Notes under the pieces: generated by a model
What the model was told of the DNA's origin: nothing
Seen by the model: only the letters and a program-made list of their open reading frames with translations
The model's database searches: none
Source of the DNA: Hygrocybe punicea
Lineage: Eukaryota; Basidiomycota; Agaricomycetes; Agaricales; Hygrophoraceae
Reading direction: 5' to 3'
NCBI GenBank assembly: GCA_963556145.1
Contig: OY744471.1
Coordinates: 1,481,590-1,545,589, forward strand
Length of the DNA stretch: 64,000 bases
Part shown: positions 1-9,645 of the stretch, one piece after another
Layout of the letters: every line of letters begins with the position of its first letter
Numbering within the stretch: the first letter of the stretch is position 1
Translations under genes and position numbers: made by a program

Positions 1-981
1 AGACAGCGGGTGGGTGAGGAAGCGGCTGCATGGGAAGAGGCGGCCAGATGGTTGGCAGAGGCACAGGCACGGGTGGAGGCGGAGAAAAGGCGAAAGGTGG
101 CAGAGGAAAGGCAGGAGAGGCTTAGAATAGAGCAGGAGGGCCAGCATTGGACTCAAGACGCAGACCAGGTAGAAAGGGAGTCAGCCGCATATCGACGGCA
201 TCTCAGCGAGGAACAGCGAGCTCAAGCAGACCTCGCAAATACATCGGTTGTGGGTGAACCAGCGACTACATCAATTCCAGAAGGCGAAGTCACAGTTGAA
301 TCAGAGGAAGGCCCCGTCGACCCGGTACCAGAGACACCAGCCGATGTAGAAGACATAGATATGCCAGGAGTAGAGATCGGAGATTTGGCTGGTACGACGG
401 TGAGTTCCCATGTCGGTTTATTCATTCTTTAGTCACTGATCTTGGTAACAGTTCACTGGGCCGTTTCCCATACAAGCCTGCACCAACTGCATCAAGGCTC
501 AAGAGGCGTGTCAAGGCATCACGGGTTACGTGTGCAAACGATGCCGGAGGCTGAAGAAAAGATGCACCAACGTGACGCATCGGACGGGCAGGAGACGACG
601 TAAGATGGACACCGGTAAGGGGAAAGAGGCAGTGGGTGGCACAAGGAAACCACTTGCTTTTACGACTAAACTGATCCAGACGAGGCCCGCTCGGGCATCG
701 ACGAGTAAGTGGCGAGTCGAAGAAGTGGAGTCGGAATCAGATGAAGAGGAGGAGAAGATGGAAGAGGAGCAGCCAACCTGTTCGATGGGGCCATAGAAAG
801 CTTCGGTAGTGTTTCCGCGCAACTTGCGGTGCTGACGGATGAGTTAGGGTCCCTGGGCGCTGAGGTGAACAGGCACCTCATCCAGTTTGGTCAACGATTC
901 AACAGGCTTTGCGTGGACCATGAGTGGGTATCAGCGATGTTGGTGGCTATGAAACATGACTTCGAGACTGGCCACCTCTAA
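1..981 (+). pseudogene. Coiled-coil + six-cysteine Zn-cluster protein, copy 1 (5' partial, frameshifted)
   Basis: The reading frame is open from base 1, so the start lies outside the window. The first exon (1-399) encodes a charged, Glu/Arg/Ala-rich coiled coil (about residues 1-75) and an acidic tail. A 52-nt intron (400-451, GTGAGT to AACAG) joins it in phase to a six-cysteine block with spacing C-X2-C-X6-C-X7-C-X2-C-X6-C, then a basic stretch and an acidic Ser/Glu tract. The frame stops at 794-796. A neighbouring frame continues helical sequence to a stop at 979-981, so I infer a one-base indel near 775-790. The same architecture recurs at 34926-37585. Both copies are antisense to gypsy genes, which suggests the gene travels with the retroelement. 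Cys spacing equals the fungal Zn2Cys6 class, but the basic residues lie between Cys5 and Cys6 instead of Cys2 and Cys3. Function unknown; nucleic-acid binding is only an inference. Confidence 0.7.
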
Positions 982-1189
982 GTATATATATAAAAATGTC
1001 TGTGTAAATAAATAAATAAATAAATCCTGTTTATATCAAAAGACATTTTCAGCTTGTTCACCCAGCTAAGGAAAGCCGACGGCTCCTGAAGACATGGGAC
1101 TATTCGCATCATTTGTCGTATTGTTAGAAAACTGAGAGGAACTAAATAAAATAGGGGTATAACATGGACAGAATATAAAGGAAATGCTT

Positions 1190-2072
1190 AATCATCGTCG
1201 GGTGAGGAGTCTATGGAGGGCGGGTATGTCAGATCATCAAGATCGTTTGAATCAGTATCGTTGGCATCGGGGTATTGTAAGAAATTGTCTAACGGTATCA
1301 ATATTTTCGAGCAGGCATGGTAGGGTACGACTCGGAAAGCAGCAAATCAGGATCTAGAAACCGCACTGTCGAGTTTGGCTAGTATGTAGGATCCGCCGTG
1401 AGTTTTCCTGACAACGATCATGGGCCCAAAGTATCATGGCTTTGCCTTTCGATCAAGAGACATTTCGATACAAGAATTTCGGACGAGGACAAGGTTGCCG
1501 GGTTCGAAATCAAAGGTTTTGATTGTGTTTGCGTATTTCTCTTCGAATTGTTGGGTGGACGCGAGTCGAGACTTGGTGAGTTTTTCTTTGACTCGATCAA
1601 GGTTGGCTTCTCGTTTATGAAGTTGGCAGGCACGGATAACTATGAGGTTGGTCATTGACATCGCATCTTGTGTTGGCGCCATTTATGTAGCTTCGGCAAA
1701 GTCGAACGGAAAAAGCAGCTCAACTCTGTGTGCGATGTAATAGGACAAGTACCTGAGGCTTTTGTGTGTGGTGAACCGTTCAGCCCAAAATACGGAATGA
1801 GTGACGGTATGCCATTTCTTTTCATCTCTGTCACAACTTTTCATAATGGCCTCCCGGACATCTAGGTGACGGCGCTCAACGGGTCCGTTTGCTTGTGAGT
1901 TATATGGTGAAATGTGGATGTGCCGGATACCGTAGCGGGATGTGAGGTAGTTGAGAGCTTTCACAAAGGGCTTGCCGTTGTTGGTAACAATTTCTTCGAG
2001 GGCACCCCAACGGCATAAGATATCCTCGAACAGGAACGTGCTGATGGTTGAACTGGTCTCGTGGTGTAGCAT
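1190..2072 (-). pseudogene. Gypsy integrase core and C-terminal (GPY-like) domain
   Basis: Residues from 2072 downward match a retroviral-type integrase core. The block with VTNNG is the usual TDNG site with its catalytic Asp changed to Asn. It is followed by RYGIRHIHISPYNSQANG and VERRH, which holds the expected Glu. From 1682 downward comes the C-terminal module with a PGNLVLVRN block and a GPMIVV block, the GPY/F-type signature, before homology fades near 1190. A frame change near 1683 and in-frame stops mark decay. Confidence 0.85.
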
Positions 2073-2099
2073 TCAAAACTCAGGATAAGTGGACAGGGA

Positions 2100-2861
2100 G
2101 CAATGGGCTTGGACAATGTATCGATAGCTGCTGGATCATGGCATAAACATCGTGTCGACGTATGCTTTGTGGAAAAGCGAGGCCGGTGTAGTGACGGTCA
2201 GCGGAATGTGGTGATAACGCATTTGCCGTACTTGGCACTGATGACAAGACTGGACGTACCACTTTATGTCATATTCGAGGTGCAGCCACCAGAAACAGTC
2301 AAGTAGCCAGGTGCGGACAGAGAATATGCCTTTATGGCCAAGAGAGTCGTGAGCGTCTTTGAGTAACTGAAGCCGGCGGTCGGGTGGTATGACGAGTTTG
2401 TGTTTTCCGTGATGGTCTTTGCACCAAAGCTTGTTATCAGTGACGAAGAACTCAAGAGAGTATCTCAGGAACAGACGGTACTCATCATCTGTGAGGTTCG
2501 CGTGTCGGGTTAGATCTCATAACCAGGTCTTGACGAGGGCAAGATGAGCATCAGCCACGCAGGCTTTATCGGATCGCGGTATGTCAGAAACGGCTTCCTG
2601 ATTTGTGTAGATGAGGACGGCTGGTAACTTGTGGAGTCGGTCAGCTGTGGCACGGCAGTGGCCGCATACAGCAATCGGCTTAGACGGCATGGGGATGGGT
2701 CGGTAGTTAACGACTTCCATATAGAAACTGTAGGAGTGGTCGAGCCAATCGTCAGAGTCGTCAATCTCCTTGGGGTCTTCTGCAGCGTGGGGGTGTCTGG
2801 AAAGTCCGTTGGGTGCACTGTGTGTGGAAGCGGGTACATGAACCAGTCTGAAATTGAACAA
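2100..2861 (-). pseudogene. Gypsy RNase H tail, connection and integrase H2C2 zinc finger
   Basis: Frame 2861-2517 carries the FNFRLVHVPASTHSAPNGLS block that closes the retroelement RNase H domain, followed by an acidic linker. Around 2440-2230 a second frame reads a histidine pair (DAHDSLGH) and then CHQC, the HHCC zinc finger that begins gypsy integrases. The two parts lie in different frames, so the polyprotein is broken here. Confidence 0.75.
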
Positions 2862-2879
2862 GAGGATGCCAGCTATCCA

Positions 2880-3360
2880 TCAGTTAATCGTCGCATTGGG
2901 TTGGATGTTGGGGTTGTTGAGCATCCCTTTTATATACTTAACGTCGACTTCAACAGTGAGATTGTGGACACCGATAATTAAGATCCGGTAGGCACGGAGG
3001 GCCCTAAAGAGGCCGTAGAGCTCGAGCTTGGACTGGGAGTATCGGGCTTCGCGTTCGTTCCACGATATTGAACCAAAGCGATTCGGATAGCATTTTCCGT
3101 CAGTGCGGATTTGCATGAGAACAAACCCGACTCCAAGGACAGAGGAATCAATGGCAAGACTCACTTCCCATTCATGCATGTAGTTGATAGTGCACAGCAC
3201 TGGTGATGTGATGACAGCATTTTTGAGGTAGTCGATGGCGGTCTCTTATTCTTCACCAAATTCGAAGGGTGTCCCTTTGCGGGTAAGATGGACGAGAGGT
3301 CGGGAGTGGAGCGAGAGGTCTTTGATAACAATGCCGTAGATACCAAGGAAGGCACGGACT
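2880..3360 (-). pseudogene. Gypsy reverse transcriptase thumb and RNase H domain
   Basis: The block at 3200-2880 starts with WEVSLAIDSSVLGVGFVL, where the Asp is the first RNase H acidic residue. It continues to YSQSKLELYGLFRALRAYR, with the Glu of the second acidic position, the usual order for gypsy RNase H. The piece at 3355-3161 is upstream connection sequence in another frame. Contiguous with the RT part at 3468-3743. Confidence 0.85.
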
Positions 3361-3467
3361 TTGGTGAGATTGGTCGGTATAGGCCAATTGCAAATCTTCT
3401 GCACTTTGGACTCGTCAGCTACTTGTCCTTCATATGTGCATCAGTGGCCAACAACGATGACTGAGGG

Positions 3468-3743
3468 TCAACACAACTTGAGTTTCTTGCCATTAAAGGT
3501 ACTGCCAACATAGCGGAAATGCTGGATGACGCAGTTGACACCTTGGAAGTGCTCCCAAATGAAACGTCGGATTGCCAGGTTCTTGGGTATGGTCTTGTAG
3601 GTATCGTCGGGTTGCTTGTAGTGGGTTGGAGGCCCTTTGACGGGAATATTGTCCATATACAGAACAGCAAGGTGAGGGATTTCATCATGGAGGATGTATG
3701 TGGAGTCACCGTGTAAGATCTGCGGGGAATTTGTGTATCCCAT
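3468..3743 (-). pseudogene. Gypsy reverse transcriptase, C-terminal part
   Basis: Begins at the MGYTNSPQ block that follows the RT fingers/palm, then carries AVLYMDNIPVKG. This is the Y-X-D-D catalytic loop with the second Asp replaced by Asn, so the polymerase is inactive. The upstream half of the domain is at 5137-5658, separated by the insertion at 3754-5127. Confidence 0.9.
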
Positions 3744-3753
3744 AGCGATCCGC

Positions 3754-5127
3754 TGTTATGTGAATGTTTGTTTCACCAAGAATTACCGGAGTTGACTTTG
3801 TTCAGGTACCTTCTTGTTGTTTGTGGGTTTCTAATATCTAAATAACCTATCAGGAAGGGGTTTGTGGGTATATGTACTATATGAATCAATAGAATGTAAT
3901 AGTGAGGTCTCTTCAATTAAGAATTGAGACTTTGAGTAGGTATGAATAGCAATTGGGTGTGTGATGTACTGAAAATACTAATATTCACTACTGGAATATA
4001 AAAATATGAACTAATGAATACTGATAACAATATTCACCAGTTGAATATGGACGGTTTTGGCTACAGGGCCTATTCAATCAAGAGTATCTCTGGGTATTAT
4101 AATATCTGACTTAAATCCGAAGCTTCAAACGCACATTGGCTACTAGTTCAGGGATATCTTTAATACCTTTTGAATACTCTGTTTTGTTTAGGATGAAACC
4201 TTGACCTTAGAAGTGTATCTAGTTGACTAATGCTGACTAATGAATTGATTGGACTGAGTGAACTGGGTGAATTCTCCTTGATGACAAGGGGAACTCAGAG
4301 AATGATAGAATAAGAGTGAACTAGACTGGATTACAAGCACTAGCTACTACAATGAGTAACCACTAGTACTAAGAGAATGAGGGATCACACTATGTGAACC
4401 CAACTAAGAGTGACTACTGAGTGGTGAGGGGGGAAATCCTACTGACTACTGGAATTTGGGGGCCCTATTTATACTGTTGGAGAACAATGGAGGACTGAGA
4501 ACAATGGGAAAGTGAGAACAATAGGACTGAGTCATGAGAACAATGGATGGCATCAAAGAGGCTGTGAACAATGGGCTCTATCTCCATTTGGACTGTTTAG
4601 AACAATGGACTGATCAGAACAATAGACCTCCATTGTCTTTATGTAAGCAAACTATCACAATCACTCTCTGATGCATCCTATCTTATCACTATCTTATCAT
4701 CCTCTTGTTCACATCTTATCTAATCATTTCCCATTATCTAGCTGAGCCGCTTTTGATCAATACAAGTAAACAAGATTTGTAATCAATCCATTACTGCTAA
4801 TATAGGTAAGAATGCTAGTTGGGCTTGTCTCCTTGCACACGCAATACAGAGAAATATATAATAAATACTAATGAGTGGGGGATGTGCCTCTGTGCACCAT
4901 ACATAAACAGGTAGGTCTGGGCATTGCTAGTGAAGCCATAATAAATGATATAAAGGTAAGCATATATGCTATTTGTGTCTGTTCACTAGCATGCGTAATG
5001 TGGAAAGGCATAGAACGGGTACTAATGAGTGTAGGTGTGCATCCATAGTGTTGCACTTAAATATCTAAGTCCGTGGTCCGATGGTAAACCCATGACATTA
5101 CACCCAAAAACACTTGGGGTCATGACA
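3754..5127. mobile_element. LTR-like insertion D1 in the gypsy RT gene (1374 bp, TSD CCGC)
   Basis: The insert starts TGTTATG and ends CATGACA, near-perfect inverted termini of TG...CA type. The 4 bases CCGC precede it (3750-3753) and follow it (5128-5131). Leaving out the insert and one CCGC brings the two RT halves back into one frame, so the boundaries are exact. It has no long ORF and no internal LTR pair, so it looks like a solo LTR. Its first 750 bases or so are repeated at 13089-13836. The 3' part contains a partial duplication around an ACTAATGAGTG motif (4869 and 5022). Confidence 0.8.
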
Positions 5128-5136
5128 CCGCGTAAG

Positions 5137-5658
5137 TCAAAGCGTTCTGAGTGGAGACTGAAACGTCATATAGTCCCGAGACAAGGGGTGGACGAGGCGT
5201 TGGTCGAAAGAGATGAAGAGGTCGAAGGAAGCATAGCAAGAGTGGCCACCAAAGGCCTCAGCCAAGTGCTCGGTCATGGGCGGTATGGCGGGATCGTGGA
5301 TTGTGACAGTGTTAAGCAGCTTTAGATCATGGACGATACGAAGGGACTTCCCATCCTTTTTCAAAATGCAAAACCAGTGGGAGTGGTAAGACGAATTCGA
5401 GGGTTCATAGGTACCGGCATTAATCTTGTCTTTGATGATGCCAATGACTTCGTTAAGGATGCCGGGTGGGATTGAAATATTTCGATAAACCCACAGGTTG
5501 TGCGGTACGGTGGGAATGTGGATCGGCGGGAAGTAGTCCGTGTTGAATTGCCCTTTCTCGGATTTGTTCCAAGTGAAAGCAGCTTCTTGCATTTTGATGA
5601 TATGGTGGCTGAGTTTCTCTTCCTCAGGCCAAAGGAATCCATCCGGGTTCATCGGCAT
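5137..5658 (-). pseudogene. Gypsy reverse transcriptase, N-terminal part
   Basis: Encodes the RT fingers and first palm motif: WFCILKKDGKSLRIVHDLK, then the FDLFISFDQR block with the first catalytic Asp. It stops at a TGA (5137-5139) where family members usually have Arg, ten bases before the D1 insertion point. The upstream frame at 5668-6006 (KYKKVADRIRP and a Pro-rich stretch) is the protease-to-RT linker. Confidence 0.9.
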
Positions 5659-6230
5659 CGCGTTGTGTCATTCCTGGGTATAGTGGGTGCCAGGTGTAAA
5701 GTCAGGCGGGTGAGTCGGGAGCGTGGGTAAATCAGCTAGTGGGTCGCTGGTGATCTCGCGTATGATTCGGTATTCATCAGGAAGAGTGGTAGAAATTGGG
5801 CGGATACGATCGGCTACCTTTTTATACTTTTTCTTGGTGATGACTCCTTTTAGGTCCCTGGTAGGGGGGGGTGGTATACGAGATATAAGTAGCATGTTCA
5901 GTAGGGGCTTTGTTACAAATATACGAAGAAGAAATAGATGATGCAGGAGCGGAGACGGAACAAGATGAAGGAAGGGTATCGGTAGTACATATCTGATTTT
6001 GTACATCGGTCAACAATGAAATGTACTGGGCAGCAGTCTGAGGCTGAGACGAAGAGAAATCTAAATTGATGGAAAAACATAAGTCCTCTTCTAGGGGAAA
6101 GGGCAAAAGGGAAGAATAGTTTGTGGTATAGGTGTGGTCGCTTTTGAGTGGCGGCTTCTCATCTCCCAGTGTGTCCTTCCTAAGAGGTATCTCTGGGTCC
6201 TCGACTTCTAAAAATCCGGCTTTCCGGTGT
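5659..6230 (-). pseudogene. Gypsy protease-to-RT linker region
   Basis: The frame 6006-5668 contains a Lys-rich KKKYKKVADRIRP segment and Pro/Leu repeats. Agaricomycete gypsy polyproteins carry such a segment between protease and RT. No catalytic motif here. The frame is broken near 5660 relative to the RT. Confidence 0.6.
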
Positions 6231-6243
6231 CAGACTGCTCTCA

Positions 6244-6610
6244 TCAGTTCTTTTGGTTGTGCTCGATGGTGGGCAAGGTGACGACAGCGCCGGTGTTTGG
6301 ATCCGTGATTGTGACTTGTTGCTCTCCATTTTTATAATCTTTCGTGAGGGCCTCGGAAAGCGTGAAGAACAGGCGGCTGATGAGAATCTCATAGGGGGCA
6401 TCGTTGACGACTTGGACTTGTAGGAATAGATCGATGTCACCAAAAGTGAATTTAAAGTTGGCGATCTGGCTGAGGGTGTTGTTGTCGCTTTGATTCACCG
6501 ACTACATCCACATCTTCATATTTTGGAGGCCGTAACTGAGTTTCTCCCAAATATCGCGTTGCATGCCGATGATCATAGAGCCGTTGTCGAGGACGCACTC
6601 GAATACGAAC
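6244..6610 (-). pseudogene. Gypsy aspartic protease
   Basis: The minus frame near 6600-6530 reads ECVLDNGSMIIG, the retropepsin active-site loop (D-X-G-S). The frame at 6498-6244 follows with APYEILISRLFF, the conserved second protease motif, and a DPNTG segment typical of gypsy protease C-termini. An in-frame TAG separates the two pieces. Confidence 0.8.
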
Positions 6611-6746
6611 TTGCCATTGATGAGTGGGTAGACCGCATGGAGATGGACTGAGTCTCAGCCGACGACGAGCGGGACATTTTCCTGACAATGTTGGCAGGCA
6701 CGGGTAGGGATTTTGGATGCGTGAAAGTGGAAGACCTCGACGTTGT

Positions 6747-6855
6747 TAGTGAATGGCACGGGTATGGCGACCCGCACGGGTCACGGGTAAGGGTAGCCGC
6801 GGGTACGGGTACGGGTACAGCGCCAATACCCACGGGTTACCTGTGCCATTCACTA
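6747..6855. mobile_element. 109-bp hAT-like MITE with GGGTAC-rich centre
   Basis: Terminal inverted repeats begin TAGTGAATGGCAC and end GTGCCATTCACTA. The flanks are GACGTTGT (6739-6746) and GACATTGT (6856-6863), an 8-bp target duplication with one mismatch, as expected for hAT. The core is a GGGTACGGGTAC-type simple repeat. The larger element at 8170-9218 has similar subterminal sequence. Confidence 0.75.
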
Positions 6856-7060
6856 GACATTGTTACTCTCAGTGGTGACCTTTTTCGAAGTAGTGAGGTC
6901 CTTCATGTGACAGTGGGTGTCGGACGACATGGCTAAGAGTTCTCGTTGCAAAATGCAGACTTGAGAATCGAGCATGTGGTCAATGATGGATTTGGCGATA
7001 CTGGGATCTTCGATGGGGGCCTGGTAGTGGTATTGTGGGTGGGTTCTGGGGGGTGTGCGG

Positions 7061-7208
7061 TGGAGAGGTACCGGGGGTACCCTTGGGGTGCTCAGAGGAC
7101 GTGTGTCTCGGAAAGACTAGGATGATGGTATCTACTACATCTGGATGTGCTACTCTCTGGATCAACTGTGGGAACTAGGTCACGTGATCCATGGTCACTA
7201 CCACTCCA
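7061..7208. mobile_element. MITE family M (copy 2, 148 bp, TSD GCGG)
   Basis: Starts TGGAGAGGTACC and ends CACTACCACTCCA, with GCGG on both sides (7057-7060 and 7209-7212). A 156-bp relative at 15384-15539 has matching ends, a similar GTGGGAAC..GGTCAC interior and the same GCGG flanks. Confidence 0.7.
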
Positions 7209-7796
7209 GCGGCACGAAGGCGGTCAGCTTGGTCGGCTGCGTGTTCAAAGGGGGGACTATGGTGATCGGCTGCTCATTGATAGGTCTGGCCATTTTCTTG
7301 GCGGGTTTCATGGTTATTGTTGTAATAGGATTTGGCTGAGATGAAACCGTTGTCAGGTGTACAATGGGGTGGGTCAGGTAACATGGACGATGATGGTGTG
7401 GGCAAAGATGAAGATGGGGATGATGATGATGACAGAGTTTTTGATGTCAAGAGTGAAGACGTGGACGGGGGTTCTAACGAGATCGAAGTCGGGGACGTAG
7501 GTGATGCAGGTGTCGAACTGAGATCGGATGAGTTGGGTGTTATCGTAATTATCGGTATATTGACCGATTTGAGACTGTCGGATGATAGATATAAAGGGGT
7601 GTTTGACCCTGAGATGAGCGGAAGATTGTTATGTCAAGCGAGGTGGTCGGGTACTAGCTGGAAGAAGTCGTCGTCGATTGTCGGGTTGAAGGCAGCTAAA
7701 GAGAGTTCTTGTTGTAGAGTTCTTCGAGGAAGATCTCGAAGATGACGGTCAGAGGGAGGGATATGGGAAGAGGAAGCTATGGTGGTGCTAAACTAT

Positions 7797-7814
7797 TCCT
7801 CACGGTGGGCTCCA
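7797..7814 (-). other. Primer-binding site of G1
   Basis: On the minus strand an 18-nt TGGAGCCCACC.. sequence starts 2 nt inside the 5' LTR. The same 18-mer, with one or two differences, occurs at 12630-12647, 15115-15132, 29093-29110 and 32861-32878. TGG at the LTR edge is the complement of a tRNA CCA end. Confidence 0.8.
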
Positions 7815-7816
7815 GA

Positions 7817-9645
7817 TGTAGTGGCAAGGTTGGGGTGGCTGCAGAATAAAGATCCTAACCTGTGGTGTCAGCGTAGAAGTGACTGGGAATAGTTTAGCAA
7901 GCTTCAAAGAAAAGATGGGAAACTAATAGTAAAAAGCCACCAAGTAATACTACTAATAACTATCGAAACCGGTCTAAGCCGACGATGTTGGGTACGGCAG
8001 GTCGGGTGTCGGGTGACGAGAGATGTAGAAATAAAGACAGTAGAATGATGGGGAGTGTTGAGGAAACCGATGAGCAATATGTGCGATGGATTTTACTGAG
8101 AGACTGATTCTCAGAGAGAGGAAACGGGGGAACTGATTTCTTATTTTGAGATGGCACTTGGGCACCATTAAGGCATGGCACGGGTATACCGTGGGTCAGA
8201 ATTCCTGACACCGGACCCGTACCTGCGTTACCCGTACCCACGCTGATGACGGGTACACACTGTACCCATTATCGGCAGGTACCCACCACAACCCACCCTA
8301 AGTACCTCACGAACAACGGGGGCGCATCAATTGACGCGCTCTGTTTGTTTTCGCGAGGTTGGATGGGGCTGGGGAGGTTCCATGGGTGTCTGCGTGTGCT
8401 CACTACCTCGCAAACAACAGGGGCACGTCAATTGACATGCTCCGTGTTTTCGCGAGGTTGTATGGCGCTGGGGACGGCCCATGGGCGTCCGCCTCATTTC
8501 CGTCATCCGTCGTCCATTGCCCCTGTCCCCGTTCCTGTGCTTGCAGTCCTCATCGTCGCCATCGCCGTCATCCCCATTGCCGTTGTTGTCCCTGTTGCCG
8601 TCATCCTTCTTGTCCCAGTCTCTGTTGTCCTTGTTGTTGTCGTCCTCCCATTCTCATCGTCGTCGTTCTTGTCTTCGTTTACCCCATCGTCGTCATTCCT
8701 GTCGTCCTCGTTCTTGCTGTCATGGTCGGCCTGGGTTGTCCCTGTTCTCGGCTGCATCCCATCTGCTTGTTGCTGTTGCCGTGTTCACGTTCGTTTGGCG
8801 CGAGGGTGCGAGAAAAAAACCTAAAAGTGTATTAGTAGTTAGTAGAATAAATGAATAAATGAATAGGATGCTTACCTGGGGTGCCCTGGCACCCACACCT
8901 GTTGCCGTGTCATTGTTGAAAATGACCGTGGTTGTCGTTGCCGGTTTCTTGTTGTTGTTGTTTGCGCTTGTCACAGTTGTAGATTAGCTAAAGTAAAGAA
9001 ATTAATATTGAAAATAAAGTAAATAGGAAAGAAAAAACCCACCATAAGAAAGAAAAAACCCACCTGAGGGGGCTTGGTTCACAGACCTGTGAAAACCCAT
9101 CACCCGCGGATAACGGGTACGGTTTTGACATGGTGTGCAAACCGAAATACTGTACCCGAACCCAAATTACCTGTTTTTGAATAACTGCGGGTAAACCCAT
9201 ACCTGTGCTGTGCCCTGTGCACCATTTTTATACTACAAAATTCTCTATCTAGATTCGGACGAGAGTCCTCGGCCAATGAGAGAGAACAAAGAGAAATAGA
9301 AATAGGGAAATGAAAAAAGGGTTGCAATGTGATGGTGACAGGAAAATGGAGGGGAAAGTAAATATCCACGAAAACAATCTAAATATTCATACCTATCTCC
9401 GAAAGGATGAAGGGATGCATATATAAGGCAAGTCCAAAGTCGGGAATCGAGTCCGATGAGATCCATCTGTGATAATTGGGATTCCATGAGTTTAGGAGGT
9501 GGACTGACCAGGCACGTGAGCGGCCGTGCTAGTTGGTATGCATCGGGTTGCGTCGGGTTCGAGCATGGATTGCTAGAGACATCAGGTTCGAGCGGATTCG
9601 TGAGATATCGAGTTTACAGCCTCAGAGGGTCAAGGACCCTCTACA
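7817..9645 (-). repeat. LTR-A, 5' LTR of G1, interrupted by a hAT-like element
   Basis: On the minus strand it starts TGTAGAGGGTCC at 9645 and ends at 7817. It aligns along its length with the LTRs at 15686-16578 and 29113-30005, but is older and more diverged. Removing the 1049-bp element at 8170-9218 plus one TSD leaves about 770 bp of LTR. Its outer edge abuts copia coding sequence. Confidence 0.8.
8170..9218. mobile_element. hAT-like non-autonomous element (1049 bp) inside LTR-A
   Basis: Identical 8-bp flanks GCACCATT lie at 8162-8169 and 9219-9226. The ends are imperfect inverted repeats around GGCATGGCACGGG and the complement of CTGTGCTGTGCC. The interior has a degenerate GTC/GTT trinucleotide tract (about 8500-8760), which gives open frames in several phases, and an AT-rich block (8830-8870) between splice-like signals. 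No transposase. The subterminal GGGTAC-rich sequence resembles the 109-bp element at 6747-6855. Confidence 0.7.

Larger units (their letters stand above)
6620..7796 (-). pseudogene. Decayed gypsy gag and leader
   Basis: This stretch lies between the primer-binding site and the protease, where gag belongs. The minus strand has several short frames (6833-6573, 7165-6980) but no intact capsid or zinc-knuckle motif that I recognise. It is cut by two short elements (6747-6855, 7061-7208). The long plus-strand frame at 7332-7745, rich in Asp/Gly, is an antisense shadow. Confidence 0.5.
1..9645 (-). mobile_element. Ty3/gypsy LTR retrotransposon G1, decayed, 3' end outside the window
   Basis: Reading the minus strand from the right, the order is 5' LTR (7817-9645), 2-nt spacer, 18-nt primer-binding site (7797-7814), gag-like region, protease, reverse transcriptase, RNase H, H2C2 zinc finger and integrase core, ending near 1190. 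This protease-RT-RH-IN order defines Ty3/gypsy. No second LTR appears down to base 1, so the antisense Zn-cluster gene at 1-981 probably lies between integrase and an unseen 3' LTR. The element is cut by inserts at 3754-5127, 6747-6855, 7061-7208 and 8170-9218, and has several stops and active-site changes. It is not functional. Confidence 0.85.

Noticed and set aside
7332..7745. Asp/Gly-rich 137-codon plus ORF
   Set aside because: Antisense to the expected gag position of G1. Acidic composition is the complement of a Ser/Pro-rich minus strand.
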